In this document: positions 1 through 10,857 of the stretch, piece after piece
How positions within the stretch are numbered: position 1 is the first letter of the stretch
Layout of the letters: the number at the start of each line of letters is the position of its first letter
Assembly: GCA_015680685.1 (NCBI GenBank)
Contig: MNCI01009468.1
Span: 1-45,168, forward strand
Source: Gnetum montanum
Taxonomy: Eukaryota > Streptophyta > Gnetopsida > Gnetales > Gnetaceae
Length of the DNA: 45,168 nt
Direction of reading: 5' to 3'
Notes under the pieces: generated by a model
Told to the model about the DNA's origin: nothing
Databases searched by the model: none
Seen by the model: the letters and a program-made list of their open reading frames with translations, nothing else
Program-made: the position numbers and the translations under genes

Positions 1-567
1 TCTTACTAACTAACCAATGTCTAACTAATCCTAACATAAGCATCTTGTACACATCTTAAACACATACAATGCTATTGGGTTACCAAAGGTTAAGCATTAC
101 TAGGATTACCAAGCATCATGTGCATGCTCAAAGTGGTTGTACTTATGTGCTTACATAATTGTTATTTAATCTAGCTTAATTTATCTTAATTACTTAAATC
201 ATTAAAGGAAATTACATAAACATTGAATATATGAAGAAAATATTTAATCTTGCTAAAGTGCTGTAAGGTTTATCAAAAAGATTATCTTTATTATCGTACA
301 CACTACCATGCTCAGGTACAACAGTGCTTGAATAAAGATCTGTACACTCAATGACTCTTATTGTGGGCATTTGGAAAAATATTCTAACTTTGGGGAAGAA
401 AAACTACAAGAGCTCTTCTACACTATGACAATGACTTCCCAAACCATGTGTCCAAGTGTTATATTTATAGGTTGACACACATCGCATGATATTGGATATT
501 CAACATTGCTTCTTGGTCCTTGATATCAGATATCTAAATTCAGAGCCAGATAAAATACACTTCATCA
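1..567 (-). mobile_element. Element A 3' LTR (left end cut by window)
   Basis: This is the 3' LTR of a minus-strand Gypsy-type retrotransposon. It matches, by eye and along its length, the LTR fragment at 10366-10857 and more distantly the LTRs at 1548-2394, 16242-17129 and 28549-29449. On the plus strand it ends TTCATCA at 561-567, followed by a pyrimidine run (purine tract on the minus strand). A TATA-type box lies at 462-469 on the minus strand, preceded in element orientation by a GATATC-type palindromic array (487-538). Comparison with element C suggests that roughly the first 290 bases of the LTR lie outside the window, so its target duplication cannot be checked. Confidence 0.8.
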
Positions 568-1547
568 TATCCCCATGACTAAATGAAAACTCATCCTCAA
601 GTGAACAAAACAAGGAACAAGTTTCTTACAAAATATTGAGAAGGTATGGGATTATTGATTGACATGCAAACTAACTTAGATGAAATAGATAAATTCTAAC
701 TACCTAAGTGCATGGATTTACAATATTTTACAAAATCGGATGTTCATGACAATAGAATTAAATACAATGGCCAAGACTTACATCCAACTCCTTTGGTAAT
801 TGAAGATCAAGGAAGAAGTTTCAATGATCATGAAGGGGCCTTGTCACATGGTGCTACTACTTATTCCTTGGTGAAGAAAATTTTGCTTTTAGTCCATGCT
901 TCCCTTTGCAACCACAATAAAATCACAGATTAGTGTGCAATGTGTAACTTATAGCTTTTAGGTTCCTTGTCTCATTGACAATTACACTTGGTAGGTTGTG
1001 ACTATGGTGGATTAATTATTTTAATAGTATTTGATTTTTGTGGCTATCAGATTTCATTAAAAGGGTTTAACTTTATGGATTGATGATGTTATTGTTAATC
1101 CTTAGTTAAACCTTTTTGGTAGTTACAAAAATTCAAAAAAATTAGCCATAAAAAAAAACTTGAGTGTCCCCCATGACATAAAGAATACCTCTAATAGTGG
1201 GAAGATTAAAAAAGGGGTTGAAATGGATAAGTGGTGCATCATTAAATTTTGAAAATACCAAACATAATGAAATGCTTGAAGAGGATTAAAGAATTCACAA
1301 CAGAAGAATAGAGGATTTTACTAAAAAACATTATGAAGATGTGCATAATTAGATGTTATCGATGGACCACACAAAAGGATTTGATTATGAGAATGCCTAA
1401 GGATAAAAGCTTTAACTATCCCAATCAAAAGATATGTAAATGGATCCTTCCCAAAGTAGGCACATGCCCTTTGTTACCCTTTCATATCCTCAAATCATAA
1501 AGTCCATGGCCCCCATGAATGATTAATGATTACGAAAAGTTAAGTAC
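568..1547 (-). mobile_element. Element A 3' internal non-coding segment with polypurine tract
   Basis: This is internal sequence of element A between its 3' LTR and the point where element B has inserted. Bases 568-577 read as a purine tract on the minus strand (CATGGGGATA), the expected position of the plus-strand primer. The stretch 1380-1547 matches 3040-3215 in element B and 21060-21210 in element C, so it is the family's 3' non-coding region. The open frame at 712-933 on the plus strand is antisense to the element and has no recognisable domain. Unlike element C, no ORF3 lies between the LTR and this region. Confidence 0.65.
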
Positions 1548-2394
1548 TGATGAGCAACAAGGTACTCCTACGTCCAACCATATGAATCACAAGTGTTCAT
1601 GCATGATCTAGTTAAATTCTATGGACCTATAATTCTCTAGTGTACTAGTTCTTCTAGGAAGTGAAATAGGCGTTGATAATGTTCGTTGTCTTCCCAACTA
1701 TACTTGCGAGGCTCAAGGGTATGGTTTAAGTGTAATTGAGATACATGATTTTTTCTCATTTTATGTTTTATAAGGTTAATCACTTGGAACAAGAATAAAA
1801 AGTAGAGTAATTTAAGATCTAATTCATTTACTGCCTAACTAGCCTAATACAAGTAACTATCCCACTTTCCTAGATACATCTTGAACACATATAGTGTTGC
1901 TCAGCTACCAAATGTTAAGCGTTGCTAGGTTACTAAGTACTATATGTATGCTCAAAGTGGTTGTTCTTGTGTTCATTAACAAATAAAAATAAAGTTAAAT
2001 GCATTAAAGTAAAGTACATTAAAGAAAACATTAATCTATTCTTAGTGCTACAAGGATTGTCAAAAGAGTTTGTTTTTATTCCTATCACACTATTACGCTC
2101 AGGTACACTAGTGTTCAAACAAAGAATCATATACACTTAGACTTCTTTTGTGGGCACTCAAAAAAATATTCTAACTTTAGAGAAAATAAATTGTAAGAGC
2201 TTCACTACTCTGATTGAAAACTAACAAAAACTCCTCCCAAATTGGAACCCCATTCACTATATTTATAGGCCAATGTATATCCCCTTACATCGGATACCCA
2301 ACATTTCATCTGGGTACCAACATCAGATACTCGACATCAAGGCTCCAACATTAGATACCTGACATTGGAGCAGATGAAACAATGTGATTCATCA
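1548..2394 (-). repeat. Element B 3' LTR
   Basis: This 847-bp LTR starts TGATGAG and ends TTCATCA on the plus strand, giving the TGATGA/TCATCA terminal inverted repeat seen in the other LTRs here. Bases 1548-2100 align with 7642-8186, the other LTR of the same element. A minus-strand TATA-type box is at 2260-2267. An array of about four GATACC/GACATC-type modules lies at 2287-2370, between the TATA box and the start of the LTR in element orientation. The flanking 5 bases on the left are AGTAC; the matching right copy is missing. Confidence 0.8.
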
Positions 2395-2404
2395 TACCCC
2401 CATG
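2395..2404 (-). promoter_or_regulatory. Element B polypurine tract
   Basis: On the minus strand this reads CATGGGGGTA directly before the LTR start TGATGAA. That is the position and composition expected of the plus-strand DNA primer of an LTR retrotransposon. The same site is CATGGGGATA in element A (568-577) and CGTGGGCATA in element C (17130-17139). Confidence 0.7.
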
Positions 2405-4530
2405 ACTAAATGAAAACTTGTCCTTAAGTGAAGAAGAGGAGGAACAAGTTCTTTCCAAAATATTGGGTAGGTATGGGATTATTAACTAACATACAAACTA
2501 ACTCAAATGGAACAATAGACTCTGAGTGCCCAAGTGTGCAGAGATACAATCTTTATAAAATTGGGCATCCAAGATAAGAGAAGGAAACACCCTAGATAAC
2601 ACTAACATCCAACACCTCTTAGTAGCAAAGGAATGAGAGAGAAGATCCAACGATCATGAATGGTCCTCATTGTGTGGTACTACTACATCATGCTTGGTCC
2701 TATTTCTAATCCATGATTTCTAGTACAATCACAACAAAATCATCAGTTGGTATGCAATGTGTAACACATAACGATTAAATTCATTATCTCATCAATGGTT
2801 ACACTCAGCTAGGTTGTGATTGTGGTAGATTGATTCCTTTAGTAGTGTTGGTGGGAAGGCTGAAAAATAGGGTAAAATAGATAAGTAGTCCATTAAATTT
2901 GAAAATGTTAAACCTAAGGAAATATTTGAAAAAGTGTAAGAATTCACAACAATAAAAAGAAAAGTTCACTAAAAAATGTTGTGAAGATGTGCACAATTAG
3001 ATGTCATTGATGGGGTAAACAGAAAGAATTTGATTGTAAGGGTATCTAAGGGTAAAGAACTTAACTAACCCAACCAAAAGATATGCATGTGGATCCTTCC
3101 CAATGTAGGCACAAGCCTATTATGCCCTTGCATAACTTCAAATCAAGGAGTTTGTGGGCTCTATGGATGATTACTTGTTATAGAAGGTTAAGTAACAAAA
3201 CCCAAAAGAAACTAACTAAAAATTCTGACACACCAAACTAGGACATCAAATAAGAACATGAAACCAGTAGTGAGGTGAAACATGGAAAGCATAGATGGAT
3301 GAGAGAGAGTGGAATGGATTTCCTGATTAAGATCACATAAAGCCCCTTATAGATTTTGTGGTTAAATGACTTGATAGAATCATCCTTAGTCTAGACCAAA
3401 ACCAACCATGTTCAATGACTTTGCATTGTCATTCTAAGGCTAGTTCATCCCCTGAGACACAGAGTGCTCCCACAGAACAACCACTGTTTCTTATTAAAGA
3501 AGAAAAAAGAAGTAGAAAGTGAGGAAGGACCTTAATTAGAGGGGACTAGTCCCATAACCAGTGCTTATAGCCCATTTATTTTGTCTAAGGTGTGTGCTTT
3601 GAATTCCCATCATTTTTTTTGAAATGGAAAATACACCATGCAAATATGTATGCATTTATTTTGTCCAAGGGGTGTGCTTTGAATTTCCATAGTTTTTTTT
3701 CTAATGAGAACCACACCATGCAAAGACATATGCATGTATTTTGTCTAAAGGATGTGCTTTGAATTTCCATCATTTTTTTTCTGATGAGAACCACACAATG
3801 CAAAGACTTATTCAACTTCTTTTTATTGGTCGACATGGAATGGTAAGAAATCCATGAAAACATACATGCACCTAGGCAAATAGAAAGGCACAAAAAATAC
3901 CAAATCCCCTTAAAGCCACACCTTATTTAAACCTTTAAATCTTTTCCAATTCTAGAAACTACCAAAGTGACAAATTTGTTAAATTTTTATTAATGAAAAA
4001 GGGACTACACATTTCCAGAACAAAGAAAAAAAACCATAAAGTTTGTGGATGAGTGGATGTTGTGGACTCACTGCCTATTGCATGAAAAAGAAACTACATC
4101 CTAATTATCTGTAACAAAATTCAAAGCTAAAAACCAAACACTAATAATTAAATAACAACAATAGTACATACCACCATCAATCAATGCATTACCACTATAC
4201 CTAGCACTTCTTAAGAAAAACTTGGAAAATCACATAAAAAATAAAATAAAATAAAATATAAAAGAAAGTGTAAGATATTCAAAAAATAGCAAATGTACTA
4301 ACAATGGTGTAAAACAAAAATTAGAAAAGATTAATAAAATGAAAATAAAAAGATGTAAAATAAAAAATGTGTAAAACAAAAAAATTGTAGAATAAAAAAT
4401 GTGTAAAAAAAAAAGTTGAAACACTAAGGAGTCACTTATATGGTTAGCATGGGTGGCCATCTCCCCCATGCCTAAGTTGAAAGGAGAAGATCTAAAATAT
4501 AGAGCATGGTTGTCCATACAATAAGGCATT
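2405..4530 (-). mobile_element. Element B 3' non-coding region
   Basis: No convincing coding frame is present. The region aligns in pieces with element C 20260-22400 and with element A 568-1547. In element C the ORF3 coding block (17340-20230) sits between the LTR-adjacent leader and this region; in B the two are contiguous near 2560-2640, so ORF3 is absent. The stretch 4240-4410 is a low-complexity A-rich tract on the plus strand, which produces a long hydrophobic but meaningless open frame on the minus strand. Confidence 0.6.
3575..3810. repeat. Tandem repeat, 3 x 80 bp
   Basis: Three head-to-tail copies of an 80-bp unit; the phrase TTGTCTAAGG or a close variant recurs at 3581, 3661 and 3741. 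Each unit contains GTGCTTTGAATT and CACACCATGCAAA-type phrases. The matching place in element C (about 21625-21720) has only one copy, so the expansion is specific to element B or its close relatives. Confidence 0.8.
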
Positions 4531-4539
4531 TTTTGTATT

Positions 4540-5175
4540 TGTTGGCTTATGCTAATGGAAAGGTTTTATTTGTTGGATGTTAACCAGTTGTTTCTTGTTT
4601 GGGCTCTTAGGTTTGTAGATCATCATGACCCTAGAAGAAAAATTTTCATAAACGACCAAAGTCCTTCCCACAATGTTTGGAACTTAGTTTGTTGAGGTAC
4701 ATGTGTGGGGTTCTAGTAGAGAACCTAATCTTTTGGTTGAAATTTGACTTTTTTGATTCTAAGGTGATGAGGCTATTTACTGTAGGCCTTGTGTAACTCA
4801 TTAGATGATAGGGCTACTAATCAATTTTTTTCTAGTAGGTTGAGATTCATTAGTCTTTCTTTTTATCCTAGACTCAAGTCAAGGTCAAGGTTACAAGCTG
4901 TTGAAAGTGTACAAAGTTAGGAGTGAATAGGAAGTGTTGGTAATTTTCCATATAGAAGCTCATAGGGAGAATAACCTATAGAAAGTTTCCATGTTGAGTG
5001 GTAGGTCCAAAGGGCATTATTGAGTTTTGTGCTCTAGTCTTTCCTATACTTGCTAATAGTTCTTATTAGAATCCTTTGTGATTTCCTTATTGGTAACCTT
5101 AGCTTGACCATTAGCTTGGGGGTGGTAGGGTGTTGTGAGTTTATGTTCAATCCCCAAGTGTTGCATGAGCTTCTA
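4540..5175 (-). pseudogene. Integrase C-terminal remnant of element B
   Basis: This block aligns base for base with 22440-23060 in element C, which translates on the minus strand as the C-terminal half of a Ty3/Gypsy integrase (catalytic-core tail plus C-terminal domain). It carries many small indels and stops and has no long open frame. At about 5175 the similarity jumps from integrase to protease/gag sequence, so some 2.8 kb of pol (as measured in element C, 23065-25860) has been deleted. Confidence 0.65.
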
Positions 5176-7000
5176 AAAAGTAGTTCCCAACAATCTGCAA
5201 ATAAATTAGAGGACTTCTAGGATTGGCTAATTTTTTAGGAAGGTTTTCAACATGGATCCAATTAGATATAGTATGAGTAAGCATGATGGTATGGATCCTA
5301 GGCAGATTTTGATTTGAATGGGACTCGAACGTATTTGATATAGAGGAAGATGCAAGGGAATGGTGGTCAACCATGAGTGTATTTGAGGGCTTAGGTGGAC
5401 TATGAGGTTGAAAGAAATGTCTTTTCTTTGATGAAGTATTTGACCCACTTGGTTGATAATTTGATTGTAGATTAATAGCCCTAGTAGCATTGCATTGTTG
5501 TGGTTGAGTTGGTAGTTCACTCTACATAGCTGGAGTAGGTGGTAGTTGTGTGAGTAGAGGAGGAACATGTGCAAGGATAGGAGAGAGATAGGGGTAAGAG
5601 GTGGTATCCCTTCTTTCATGTGGAGAATGAGTTTGATAATAATTAGAAGGATGGTAGTGAGGTTGAAAAGTAGAGATGTGATTAGAGGAGTCACATGGAG
5701 ACAAGGGTTGCTGAACATAGTAACCATATGAACCAGGCTATCAATAAGGGTATTGCTACCTTGGTTGTGCTAGTGCCCATGATGGTTTTCTCATATGGTT
5801 GCGATGGAGATCCACTTAGATAATATTATTTTTTTGGTGGAATTGTCTAAAATTACCTTGAGGATAAGGTAATCTTCTATATGTTTACCTTTGTGTTAGT
5901 CATGAATTTAAAGCATACATTCCAGACACTTATACGTGTGACAAAATGGGGTAACATCCCTTAGCATGTACATATTGGTAGATGTCACATCCACCGTCAT
6001 CATCTGATTCACTTTTTGCAACTTCTTTTATTATAGTAATCTTTCCTTTACCTTTTTGATAAGCATGTTCAACTTTCTTGTGCTTCCTGCGCTCATGATC
6101 ACTACCTTATTCTTTGGACTCTTCAGCAATTTCTAGGATAGCTTGAAATATGCTATCCATGGAGTCCCATAACTAACCAACCTTGGCTATGATTTCAAGT
6201 TAAAATTGTTTGAGTGGTAAGGTTTTCCTATTCACTACCTCATTAGGTATGGATTCATTGTCATTGTTATAGAATTGAGCTTCCCTCTTATGAATGGAAG
6301 GATCATAGTTATGTTCTAATGTACTTCCTCTTTTTCTTAATTCATCCTCCTCTTTAGCTACCTACTTGATTAATCTTTGTATCCAATAGACACTTAATTC
6401 TGATAGTTTCCCCTAGGCAAAGACACCAAGGATTCTCCTCATTTCTGATTGAAGCCCATCTCCTATATGGTGAAGTTGATGCAGTTGAGAATAACCATGG
6501 CCAAGACATTTGTGCATTAAGGAATAGTATCAACCAATGGTAGCATCCAAATGTTCATGTGTTCCTTGTTTACATCCTTGGATTTACCTTCTCAAGTTGG
6601 ACACTCTAGAGTATGTTTGATATTTATCATTAAACAATTCATGTATGGTACTACATCATCTAATAGATCTTGGCTCTAAGGACTGGTACCAATTCTCTAC
6701 TTCTTTAATGACTATCCTTGGGAGAAACTTAAGTTTTTGTCACTCATTCTCTATGTTTAGCAAGGAACATGCATCTTGAAAAGCTTGGAGATGGTTCTGC
6801 AGATCAAAGTTATATCCCCCTTCGAATTGAGGAGTATTATTTATGTCTAGCCTTTTGATCCGACTATCCTTCACATGCCTTGTTGGAATTCATATTGCCT
6901 TTGCAATATTAAGCATACTTTGAGTAGCAAGCAAAGGCTCATCAAGGCCTTGATCATGGTGCCTATGATGCCCTCTACTACCCCTTCATTCATGGTGATG
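5176..7000 (-). pseudogene. Gag and start of protease, element B
   Basis: Decayed minus-strand gag with the beginning of pol. The frame at 5522-5704 is the gag tail: it is rich in Ser, Pro, His, Gln and Tyr, as is the matching part of element C. The frame at 5147-5374 corresponds to the gag-to-protease transition seen in C at 25902-26126. From about 6000 to 7000 the sequence matches the gag core of element C (26650-27650), including the region with a tryptophan-tyrosine motif typical of retrotransposon gag proteins. Stops and frameshifts interrupt it throughout. The longer 166-residue frame at 5227-5727 is a shadow in another frame. Confidence 0.65.
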
Positions 7001-7001
7001 N

Positions 7002-7640
7002 TTGATAGAGCTTATTAGCCAGTGCCTCAATAATATTAAATTGTAATGCTCATCCTGATGAGTATGTACCAAATTTCACCTTCATCCTACATTAGGATGA
7101 ACAACTATGGTGGCTTGACATGGAGGGAAACCTTATATTACTGTCCAATCGATCCATTTTTGCAATGCTTCAACAAATCCTTATACAATCAGGTCTCTAG
7201 GAAGCAAAACATCTTAGGGATTGATAGCTAGAATAATGCTATGAATTTGTGAATGGAAAAGTACTTAATAATTCTCCATTCCTACTATACAAAAAGATGA
7301 TGGAAAACCCTTCTTTAGAGATTTTCCATTTAGTGAATTTCCTCTCTTTAACTTTGGTAAAAGAGGTCAAAATTAGAACTTGTAGTCCACAATGCACAAT
7401 CCCAATTTTGGTAAGAATGGATCTAATGACAAAGAAGGATCTAGAGGCATAAGTTAAGGTAGGGATGCTGATAAGAAATAAGATCATGATCATGGTTGTA
7501 ATCATTGAAGAAGTGGTAGTAAGCACCATGATGATGCTAGTCCTCCTTCCTCTTCCCCTTCATCATCATCTTCTTCTTCTTCTAGCTTTGACCATGATCG
7601 CATGAGGTGAGACTATGATGGTGGTTACTAAAATGACTGN
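7002..7640 (+). pseudogene. Gag N-terminal block of element B, placed in inverted orientation
   Basis: On the plus strand this encodes gag N-terminal sequence similar to what element C encodes on the minus strand near 28320-27750. A shared phrase is the run corresponding to VPxFTFILHxDE, followed by a DMEGN-like motif (7070-7130 here; about 28240-28300 in C). The block is bounded on both sides by single Ns (7001 and 7641). If flipped, it becomes colinear with gag on the left and with the LTR on the right. A scaffold orientation error is therefore more likely than a biological inversion. Confidence 0.65.
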
Positions 7641-7641
7641 A

Positions 7642-8186
7642 GTGAGGTACTCCTATGTCCAACCATATGAATTACAAGCATTCACACATGATCCAATCGA
7701 ATTCTGTGGACCTATAGTTTTCTAGTGCATTAGTTCTTCTAGAAAGTGAAATGGGGATTAAGAACATTCATTGTCTTTCCAACTACACTTGTGAGTCTCA
7801 AGTGTATGGTTTAACTGTAACTAAGGTACATGATTTTTTCTCATTTTATGTTTTAAAATTTTAATCTCCTACAACAAGAGTGAAAGGTAGAGTAATTTAA
7901 TTTCTAATTTATTTACTACCTAACTAGCCTAACACAAGTAACTACCCCACTTTCCTGGACACATCTTGAACACATATAGTGTTGTTGGGCTATCAAACAT
8001 TAAGCATTGCTAGGTTGCCAAGTACTATATGTATGCTCAAAGTGGTCATTCTTGTGTTTATTAACAACTAGAAAGAAATTGATCAATTTAAATGCATTAA
8101 AGTAAAGTGCATTAAAGAAAATGTTAACCTATTCTTAGTGCTACAAGGATTGTCAAAAGAGTTCGTTTTTATTCCCATCACACAGC
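7642..8186 (-). repeat. Element B 5' LTR, truncated
   Basis: Aligns with 1560-2100 of the element B 3' LTR, with shared runs such as GTACTCCTA at the start and the ATTCTTAGTGCTACAAGG segment. The similarity ends near CACACA at about 8183; the rest of the LTR, including its TATA box and palindromic array, is missing. From 8187 the sequence matches element C protease DNA (about 25077), so the LTR end was lost in a deletion that also removed part of element A. Confidence 0.75.
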
Positions 8187-10365
8187 TACACCATCTCCTT
8201 TTTTTCAGGAGTAAGATTTTCATTGATTATTACCAGCTTCTCATTTTTCAAGAATGCATATTCCATGCTAGAAAGTATGATTTTCAATGTAAGGGGCTTT
8301 TGTTGAAAATTTTTAGGAATTTCCAACTCTTCCCAATTGGTATCATCAATTTCATTAATGGAGATTTGGTGATGAACTTACTTCAATTCATCCATGCCTT
8401 CCATGTAGGCACATGATAGACTCTTAGTAGGTTCCATGCAAAGTGTTGAGATACTCTTAGGATAAACTATTAGCACTAGGTGCCCTCCTACTTTGTGGTT
8501 GCTACATATAAGTACCTTTGAATTTTAGATATATTAGCATACTATCTTCATGATTTGATAGATACACTATTAACGGTCCATAGGTTTTGCACATAGTTGC
8601 AACCTGTATCACTGTAAATCATGCATGGAACTTTCTTCCTCTCGATCTTTCTAAATGCATTTTCTTTAGAGTTGAGGAAAAGATCTTGGATCCCCAATCA
8701 TTCATCAATAGTTCTCAACCAAACCCTTCTCATGATGATTGGAAAGCCCCTTTATAATTGTTCACTTGGATCACCAAGAAATGGGCAAGTTAGGACCACC
8801 CATACATGATAGTCATAATATCCTACACTAGTCCCAAGGGAATAGTAATGGACTGATTAGGCAACTTGAGATAGATGTTACTCTTCTTAAGTATAGGAAA
8901 GTTCTAGGCTTTATACATCTCATGGAAAATTAGATCAATACCAAACCCTAAATTTAGAAGAACCTTGCAAGGCTCATTCCTAATGATTTAAAGGTAAATA
9001 AGGAGACTCTTAGGATTAGATAGGTTCCTGGGAAGGTGGCCAATCATTATCCAATTAGTTATTGCATGAGTTAACATGACAATATGTACTTTGGGAGGTG
9101 TTTGGTTTGAAGGGGACTTGAATGAATTAGATGCAAAAGGAGATGGAGAAGCAAGGTTGCCAGTTGCAAGTGTATGTGAGGGCTTAGTTGGGCTATTGGT
9201 TCAGAAGAAAGGTCTTTTTCATGATCTAGTTCCTAAACCACTCAGTTGAAAAGACAACTGTAAGTTAATAGCCCTCATTATGTTGCATTGTTGTAGCTGA
9301 GGTGGAATTTCTCCCTACATTGATGGAGTAGGAAATAACTGAGTTGAGGGTGGAGGGACATATGTAGAAGGATGAGGAGGGTAATATGAATGTGGGAGCT
9401 CCTCCGTTAGAGATGGAGAATGAGTTTGGTAATACTTAAGAGGATAGTAGTGATGTTGGAAGGTGGTGTGACTGGAAGAGTCACATGGAAAAATGGGTTG
9501 CTAAACATAGTACCAATATGGATCTGGTTGCTGGTAAGGGTACTGCTACCTTCGTGGTGTCATCCCCCATGAGTAAGAGTGCTACCACTGCTGGTACTAC
9601 TCATATGCTTATCACAGAGCTCAACTTGGATAATAAACATGTTGTTGCTAGTGGAACTATCTTGGATTGCATTGAGGACAAGACAATCTTCTACGTACTT
9701 ACCTTCTTACCAATCTAGGATTCAATGTGTACACCCCAAACTCCTACAAGTGTGACATGATAGGGCAAAAACCTTTAAGATGTTTGTATTAGTAGATTTC
9801 ACACTCACCATCGTCACCTAAATTTTTTCTCCACAACTTCTTCTACTACAACAGCTTTGCACATACTCCTTTGGTAGGCACGCTCAGCTTCTCTTTGCCT
9901 CCTACTGTCATAATCACTACTATGATCTCTTGAATCTTTTGCAATTTTTAGAGTAGTTTGGAATTTTTCATGTAAAGAGTCCCATAATTTATCAACCTTG
10001 GCTGATATACCATAAATAGATTTTTGGATTGGTAAAAATTTTCATTGCACCACCTCATCAAGTGGTGACTCCTTCTCGTTGTCACAAAATTAGACCTCCC
10101 TTTTCCTAATGAAAGGATCCCTATTATATTCCTTAGCACTTTCCCATTTTCCTAGCTCTCCTTATTCTTTTGCTATGTACTCTATCAACCTTGGGATCTA
10201 ATGGGCTTTAAGTTCTAATAGTCTTCCTTAGGCATAGACCCCAAGAGTTCTTTTCATTCCTGATCTGGGTCCATCTATGATGTGGCAAAGTTGTTCCTAA
10301 TGAGAATAAGCATGGCTAATACATCTATGCATGAGAGAATAGTATCTACCCATGATGGCATCCAA
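8187..10365 (-). pseudogene. Protease and gag remnant of element A
   Basis: This continues element A on the far side of element B. It aligns with element C 25077-27210 and so covers the protease region, the gag tail and much of the gag core, read on the minus strand. It is heavily broken and the open frames in it are short. The left junction (8187) and right junction (10365/10366) are both deletion joins: the gag N-terminus, the primer-binding site and the first part of the 5' LTR are missing. The plus-strand frames at 8138-8416, 8621-8809 and 9485-9718 are antisense shadows. Confidence 0.65.
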
Positions 10366-10857
10366 CATTTTTACTAGGATTACCAAGCATCATGCAATGC
10401 TCAAAGTGGACATACTTATGTGCTTAATTAATTACTATTTAATCTAGCTTAATTACTTTAATCATTAAAGGAAATTGCATAAAATATTGAATGTATGAAG
10501 AAAATATTTAATCTAGCTAAAGTGTTACAAGGTTTATTAGAAAGCTCATCTTTATTGCTACACACACTGCTATGCTCAGGTACAATAGTGCTCAAATAAA
10601 GATTCATACACTCAATGACTTCTGCTATAGGCACTTGGAAAAATATTCTAACTTTGGGGAAGAAAATTACAAGAGCTTTGCTACACTATGACAAAGACTG
10701 CCCAAACTATGCACCTAAGTGTTATATTTATAAGCTAGCACACATTTTGTGATATTGGATATCTAACATAAATTCTTGTGCACAATATCGGGTATCTGAT
10801 ATTAGGGCTCCTATATCAGATATCCAATATTGGAGCTAGACAAAATACACTTAATCA
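10366..10857 (-). repeat. Element A 5' LTR, partial
   Basis: Aligns closely with 105-567, including the shared TACTAGGATTACCAAGCATC start and an ACTTTGGGGAAGAAAA run. It ends TTAATCA at 10851-10857 where the partner LTR has TTCATCA. A minus-strand TATA-type box is at 10725-10732, and three palindromic GATATC-type modules lie at 10751-10835. The next bases are receptor-kinase coding sequence, so 10857/10858 is the insertion boundary of element A. The five bases on the right (CTCTT) should be half of a target duplication whose other copy lies beyond the left edge of the window. Confidence 0.8.

Larger units (their letters stand above)
1548..8186 (-). mobile_element. Element B: nested, internally deleted Gypsy element
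   Basis: Minus-strand LTR element inserted into element A. Reading the plus strand it holds a 3' LTR (1548-2394), 3' non-coding DNA with a tripled 80-bp repeat, a short integrase C-terminal remnant (4540-5175), a direct join to gag-tail/protease sequence (5176-7000), a misoriented gag N-terminal block (7002-7640), and a truncated 5' LTR (7642-8186). Reverse transcriptase, RNase H and the integrase N-terminus are missing compared with element C. The right LTR stops about 8186 and continues directly into element A protease DNA, so the outer LTR end and the right target duplication are lost. Confidence 0.75.

Noticed and set aside
712-933. 73-residue plus-strand frame in element A
   Set aside because: It is antisense to the 3' non-coding region of the element; the matching sequence in element B (2540-2750) is not open.
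4230-4529. Hydrophobic minus-strand frame resembling a membrane protein
   Set aside because: It comes from an A-rich low-complexity tract; Phe, Ile and Leu codons arise from poly-T on the minus strand. The same thing occurs at 22152-22352.
5227-5727. 166-residue minus-strand frame, the longest gap-free one in the window
   Set aside because: It is very rich in Leu and Ile with no domain. The true gag-tail frame, matching element C, is the Ser/Pro/His-rich frame at 5522-5704.
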